From positions 868,001-932,000 of the forward strand of contig NZ_FNKO01000001.1 of NCBI RefSeq assembly GCF_900100925.1: DNA of 64,000 nt, read 5' to 3'. Under the pieces are notes generated by a model. The model ran no database searches. It had not been told where the DNA came from and saw only the letters and a list, made by a program, of their open reading frames with translations. Numbering within the stretch: the stretch's first letter is position 1; the number at the start of each line of letters is the position of its first letter. The position numbers were made by a program, and so were the translations under genes. Below, piece after piece: positions 61,637 through 64,000 of the stretch. This DNA comes from Actinopolyspora saharensis. Lineage in GTDB: Bacteria > Actinomycetota > Actinomycetes > Mycobacteriales > Pseudonocardiaceae.

Positions 61637-62428
61637 TTACCTCACTTCCGCCGAGACGCCCGCGCGGGCGTAGAGCACTGGGTCGAAGGGGGTGGGACCG
61701 CCGCAGGTGACGAAGTTCGGTGCCTCCGCGTCCTCGGCCGGATAACTGGTTCCGTGGGGCACGCCCGGTGGGGCGAAGAGCACGTCGCCCGCTTCCGCCT
61801 CGTACCAACCGTCCTCGAGGTAGAACTGCCCACGCCCTTCGAAGGCGATGAAGGCCTCCTCGCTTTCCGGATGCACGTGCACGTTGAAGGTCTGGCCCGG
61901 CTGCATGGTTCCGCAGTGCAGGCAGAGCCTGTTGCTGCCGGTGCCGGGCCAGAAGACGAAGTTCATGACGGCCGTCTCGTCCCTGGCCTGGACTTCACCG
62001 GTCCCGGTGAAACCGCGCAGTTGCGTCTCGGTGTTGCCCAGTTCGCTGCTGATCCGGGGACTACGGGAGCGTGGTTCGTCTCCCAGCAGCCCGGTGCGCC
62101 ACACGTAGACCATCAGTCCTTCGTCGCCCGCGCGCAGCTCCAGGGTTCGCCCCGTCGGGGAGTACAACGCGTCCCCCCTGCGCAGCGGGGACCGCTCGGA
62201 AGTCACGTCCCCGTGGCCGTCGCCGCGGAACACCACGACGACGTTCTCCTCCTCCAGCGCCCAGCCGAGCCGCCACACGCTGCCGGGCAGAATGTCCACG
62301 ACGTTCAGCGTGACTTTCTCGGCGCCGCTAGCGGGCCCCACCGGTTCTGTTACGCGCCCCCAATCGAATGACGAGTAAACGAAATCGGAATTCTTGACAA
62401 TAGCGGCCTGTGCCACACCCGTGGTCAT
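61637..62428 (-). CDS. Bicupin protein heading the biosynthetic operon
   Basis: A 263-residue two-cupin protein from ATG 62428. The first cupin (residues about 30-125) is degenerate. The second keeps the metal motif HVHPESEEAFIAFEGRGQFYLEDGWYEAEAGDVLFAPPGVPHG. Size and layout resemble (S)-ureidoglycine aminohydrolase and related bicupins, but the sequence is not close enough to assign that reaction. It is the first gene after the promoter at 62484-62513. In hydrazine and diazo pathways cupins form N-N bonds, which is one possibility to keep in mind, without direct support. Confidence 0.8.
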   Translation of the reverse strand: MTTGVAQAAIVKNSDFVYSSFDWGRVTEPVGPASGAEKVTLNVVDILPGSVWRLGWALEEENVVVVFRGDGHGDVTSERSPLRRGDALYSPTGRTLELRAGDEGLMVYVWRTGLLGDEPRSRSPRISSELGNTETQLRGFTGTGEVQARDETAVMNFVFWPGTGSNRLCLHCGTMQPGQTFNVHVHPESEEAFIAFEGRGQFYLEDGWYEAEAGDVLFAPPGVPHGTSYPAEDAEAPNFVTCGGPTPFDPVLYARAGVSAEVR

Positions 62429-62483
62429 CGATTCACACCAATCAGATGCATTTCCCGTCGGCCTTCCGTCGACGCCGACGACA

Positions 62484-62513
62484 AACCTATGGGCAGACAA
62501 ACAGAAACGTCAA
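62484..62513 (-). promoter_or_regulatory. Candidate promoter of the bicupin-amidotransferase operon
   Basis: On the minus strand TTGACG (62513-62508) and TAGGTT (62489-62484) are 18 bp apart. The predicted start near 62478 leaves a 50-nt leader to the bicupin ATG. This lies in the 506-bp gap (62429-62934) downstream of tetR, the most AT-rich long stretch of the operon's surroundings. The operator motif found before tetR was not seen here. Confidence 0.5.
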
Positions 62514-62934
62514 GACACGATCGTCATTTTCCGAAAAATCATACCCGGGAATCCGTTCGGACTATTAACGGTACGAACGTCGCAGCTTTTTGCTACTACA
62601 AACGGAGCACGGAACGGTATAGGCGTGCATTTCGGACAAAACAGGGAATGGAAAACGAGCACGTGCGGGTAGGCCTGCATCCGGCGCCGCGACCCCACCT
62701 CGACTACCAAAGCAGAGCCACCAGGAAGAATACAAACGAAACAGGATCTGCGCAGGGACGACGACCAATCACCACAAGAAAGAATCTTTATGGTAAATGA
62801 TCTGGAAGAACTACCGAGAGCAGTTCCGGCCCGCCGGGAGGATCGAACATCCCGGCGGGCTGAAACATCAACACAACCGGTCGTCCTCGAGGAAAATCAA
62901 GACGAGCCGCCCGATAGCCTCCCCCGGGAGTGGC

Positions 62935-63534
62935 TCATCGATTATTCTCCTCCAGCGGGACGACCGTCAGCGCTGTTTCTATGATCCCTTGCAGCATTTT
63001 CTCGTCCGGGTACACCGCGCTCATGACGCGGACCCCCTGGATCACCATCGCGAAGAAGTCGGAAATACGCTGAACATTGGCGTCCTCCGGTATCTCACCG
63101 AGCCCCCTGGCGGTGTGCAGGGAGGCGGAGAGCAATTCCCGCAGAGCCGTGATCGCGTCCTGGACGATCCTGTGCGTTCCCGGATCGTGCGGGACGCGCT
63201 CGATCACCGCGTTGACCAGCATGCAGCCAGGACGCCCCGGAACAGCCAGCGCGTCCTCGATCCGCCCGGTGAGCAGGTTCCACAGTGCTTCGCGGATGGG
63301 CATCTGCCGTAGCAGTTGCGAACGCATGACCTCCGTTACCTGCTCGACGTATCGTCGCAGAGCCTTCGCGTACAGGTTCTCCTTGCTGTGGAAGGCCGCG
63401 TAGAGTGACCCTCTCCCGACCCCGGCGGCTTCGGCCAGGTCCTGGACAGAGGTGGCCTCGTAACCCTTCTCCCAGAAGACCCCCATCACCTGCAGCAGTA
63501 CACGGTCAGTGTCGAACTCTCGTGCACGTCCCAT
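62935..63534 (-). CDS. TetR-family regulator of the right-edge cluster
   Basis: A 199-residue TetR protein from ATG 63534. The DNA-binding domain FDTDRVLLQVMGVFWEKGYEATSVQDLAEAAGVGRGSLYAAFHSKENLYAKAL spans residues 6-57, and the C-terminus has RPGCMLVNAVIER (TetR_C_16/AcrR-like group, with the conserved GC). It stands upstream of and in the same direction as the bicupin operon, and is divergent from the gene starting at 63951. The -10 box places transcription start at its ATG, so its mRNA is probably leaderless. Confidence 0.92.
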   Translation of the reverse strand: MGRAREFDTDRVLLQVMGVFWEKGYEATSVQDLAEAAGVGRGSLYAAFHSKENLYAKALRRYVEQVTEVMRSQLLRQMPIREALWNLLTGRIEDALAVPGRPGCMLVNAVIERVPHDPGTHRIVQDAITALRELLSASLHTARGLGEIPEDANVQRISDFFAMVIQGVRVMSAVYPDEKMLQGIIETALTVVPLEENNR

Positions 63535-63538
63535 CGCC

Positions 63539-63567
63539 ACGCTACCCTTTCTGGTACAGAGCGTCAA
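63539..63567 (-). promoter_or_regulatory. Autoregulated tetR promoter with operator in the spacer
   Basis: Minus strand: TTGACG (63567-63562), 17-bp spacer, TAGCGT (63544-63539), start codon at 63534. The spacer contains GTACCAGAAA (63557-63548), four bases after the -35 box. The same box with the same four-base offset from a TTGACT recurs at 63737-63756 on the plus strand. An operator between -35 and -10 would let TetR block its own promoter. Confidence 0.65.
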
Positions 63568-63736
63568 CAAAACAAGCCACGCTCTCTTCGTTTCACATCC
63601 AGTCGGGCTTTCTACTGGTTAGTAACCGCGCTCTCGCCTGTGAAGGCTTCATGTGAACTCCGGGAAACCACTGGTGAACGAGCTTTAAGGGTTCCCTCGT
63701 GCAAACGGTACTTCACACGAGGTCACCCCTCGTTTC

Positions 63737-63765
63737 TTGACTGCTCGTACCAGAAAAAGTGCCCG
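63737..63765 (+). promoter_or_regulatory. Second TetR-type promoter/operator, facing the right edge
   Basis: TTGACT (63737-63742), four bases, GTACCAGAAA (63747-63756): the same arrangement as the tetR promoter, on the opposite strand. The -10 position (63760-63765, TGCCCG) is poor, so the promoter may be weak or need help. It is oriented toward the gene at 63951. A separate perfect dyad GGTTAGTAACC occurs at 63617-63627. The remaining bases of 63535-63950 hold no gene. Confidence 0.5.
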
Positions 63766-63950
63766 ATCTTGCGACATCGTATTGCTTCACGCCGCACTGT
63801 CCGCTAACGTACTCTTCGTCATCAAATGGTCCGCTGTTGAAACATCTCCGCACACGTCCCCTGCCGGCCCCACCGCGACGCGGTGGACCGGACACGTGGA
63901 GAGTTCACCTCTCGGTGTTGACCAGCGAAAACAACTAACGGGGAGCAAGA

Positions 63951-64000
63951 ATGAACAAGGTAGTGCAACGTTCGAGCATCAGCGACGAACTCGCGAACAA
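63951..64000 (+). CDS. Start of a gene cut by the window edge
   Basis: ATG 63951 with GGGGAG seven bases upstream opens MNKVVQRSSISDELANK before the window ends. Seventeen residues are too few to assign a family. Its position, opposite tetR and behind a shared operator motif, makes it a likely member of the same regulon. A small peptide precursor or a longer biosynthetic enzyme are both possible. Confidence 0.55.
   Translation, partial: MNKVVQRSSISDELAN

Noticed and set aside
61637..62428. The bicupin plus amidohydrolase as an allantoin-degradation pair
   Set aside because: The amidohydrolase keeps dihydroorotase-type Arg and Asn rather than allantoinase features, no allantoicase, ureidoglycolate or permease genes are near, and the remaining four operon genes do not fit purine breakdown.

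Overview
The window is high-GC actinobacterial DNA: nearly all coding frames end in G or C, GTG and TTG starts are common, and several neighbouring genes overlap by four bases (GTGA, ATGA, TTGA). A Scr1-type XRE regulator paired with a DUF397 protein, a SAM_MT_2 (DUF574-like) methyltransferase and many LysR/TetR/IclR/LacI/ROK regulators fit a saprophytic, mycelial actinomycete of the Pseudonocardiales/Actinopolysporales type. The genus is inference. There are no rRNA or tRNA genes and no CRISPR array.

Layout. 1-13.97 kb: small transport and regulation units (OYE reductase with Rrf2 regulator, MFS, acetyltransferase, TetR, a frameshifted EamA exporter with LysR, a methyltransferase, a small-ORF/XRE/DUF397 island, a fragment of fumarylacetoacetate hydrolase, a LysR/MFS pair). 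14.1-17.4 kb: xylan locus (secreted GH11 xylanase, secreted CE4 deacetylase, ROK repressor). 17.5-20.7 kb: four overlapping genes (acyl-CoA dehydrogenase-like, PIG-L deacetylase, NodS-like methyltransferase, GT2) that look like a glycoconjugate pathway. 20.7-28.6 kb: membrane and household genes (DUF2231-Rieske, FUSC transporter, pirin, a frameshifted DUF2339 protein). 28.9-33.7 kb: a complete lasso-peptide cluster in the order precursor, cyclase, RRE protein, leader peptidase, ABC ATPase, ABC permease. 33.8-39.2 kb: kduI-kduD-iclR for uronate catabolism, divergent from an LctP-type permease and followed by an SDR. 39.3-43.9 kb: hydrolase, LtrA, PurU, ChaB and DoxX singletons. 44.0-51.4 kb: a xyloglucan-type locus (LacI, Tat-exported GH3, GH31, secreted GH12) tied together by identical LacI operators. 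51.6-55.6 kb: small genes and a decayed IS481-family transposase. 55.7-64.0 kb: a tightly overlapping six-gene operon (bicupin, AsnB-type amidotransferase, PrpF-like isomerase, acyl-CoA-dehydrogenase-fold flavoprotein without the catalytic Glu, dihydroorotase-like amidohydrolase, flavin reductase) headed by an autoregulated TetR. This is probably part of an undescribed biosynthetic cluster that runs off the right edge.

How the parts work together. Three sugar-polymer loci (xylan, xyloglucan, uronate) each carry their own regulator, and two have visible shared operators. The lasso cluster and the 56-64 kb operon are the specialised-metabolism content. The lasso precursor predicts an Ile1-Asp9 ring and a tail with two Cys, unlike the common Gly1/Cys1 types. 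Several genes (EamA, DUF2339, small HTH protein, FAH fragment, transposase) are frameshifted. At least two are restored by adding a single base, so they may be recent mutations or base-calling errors.
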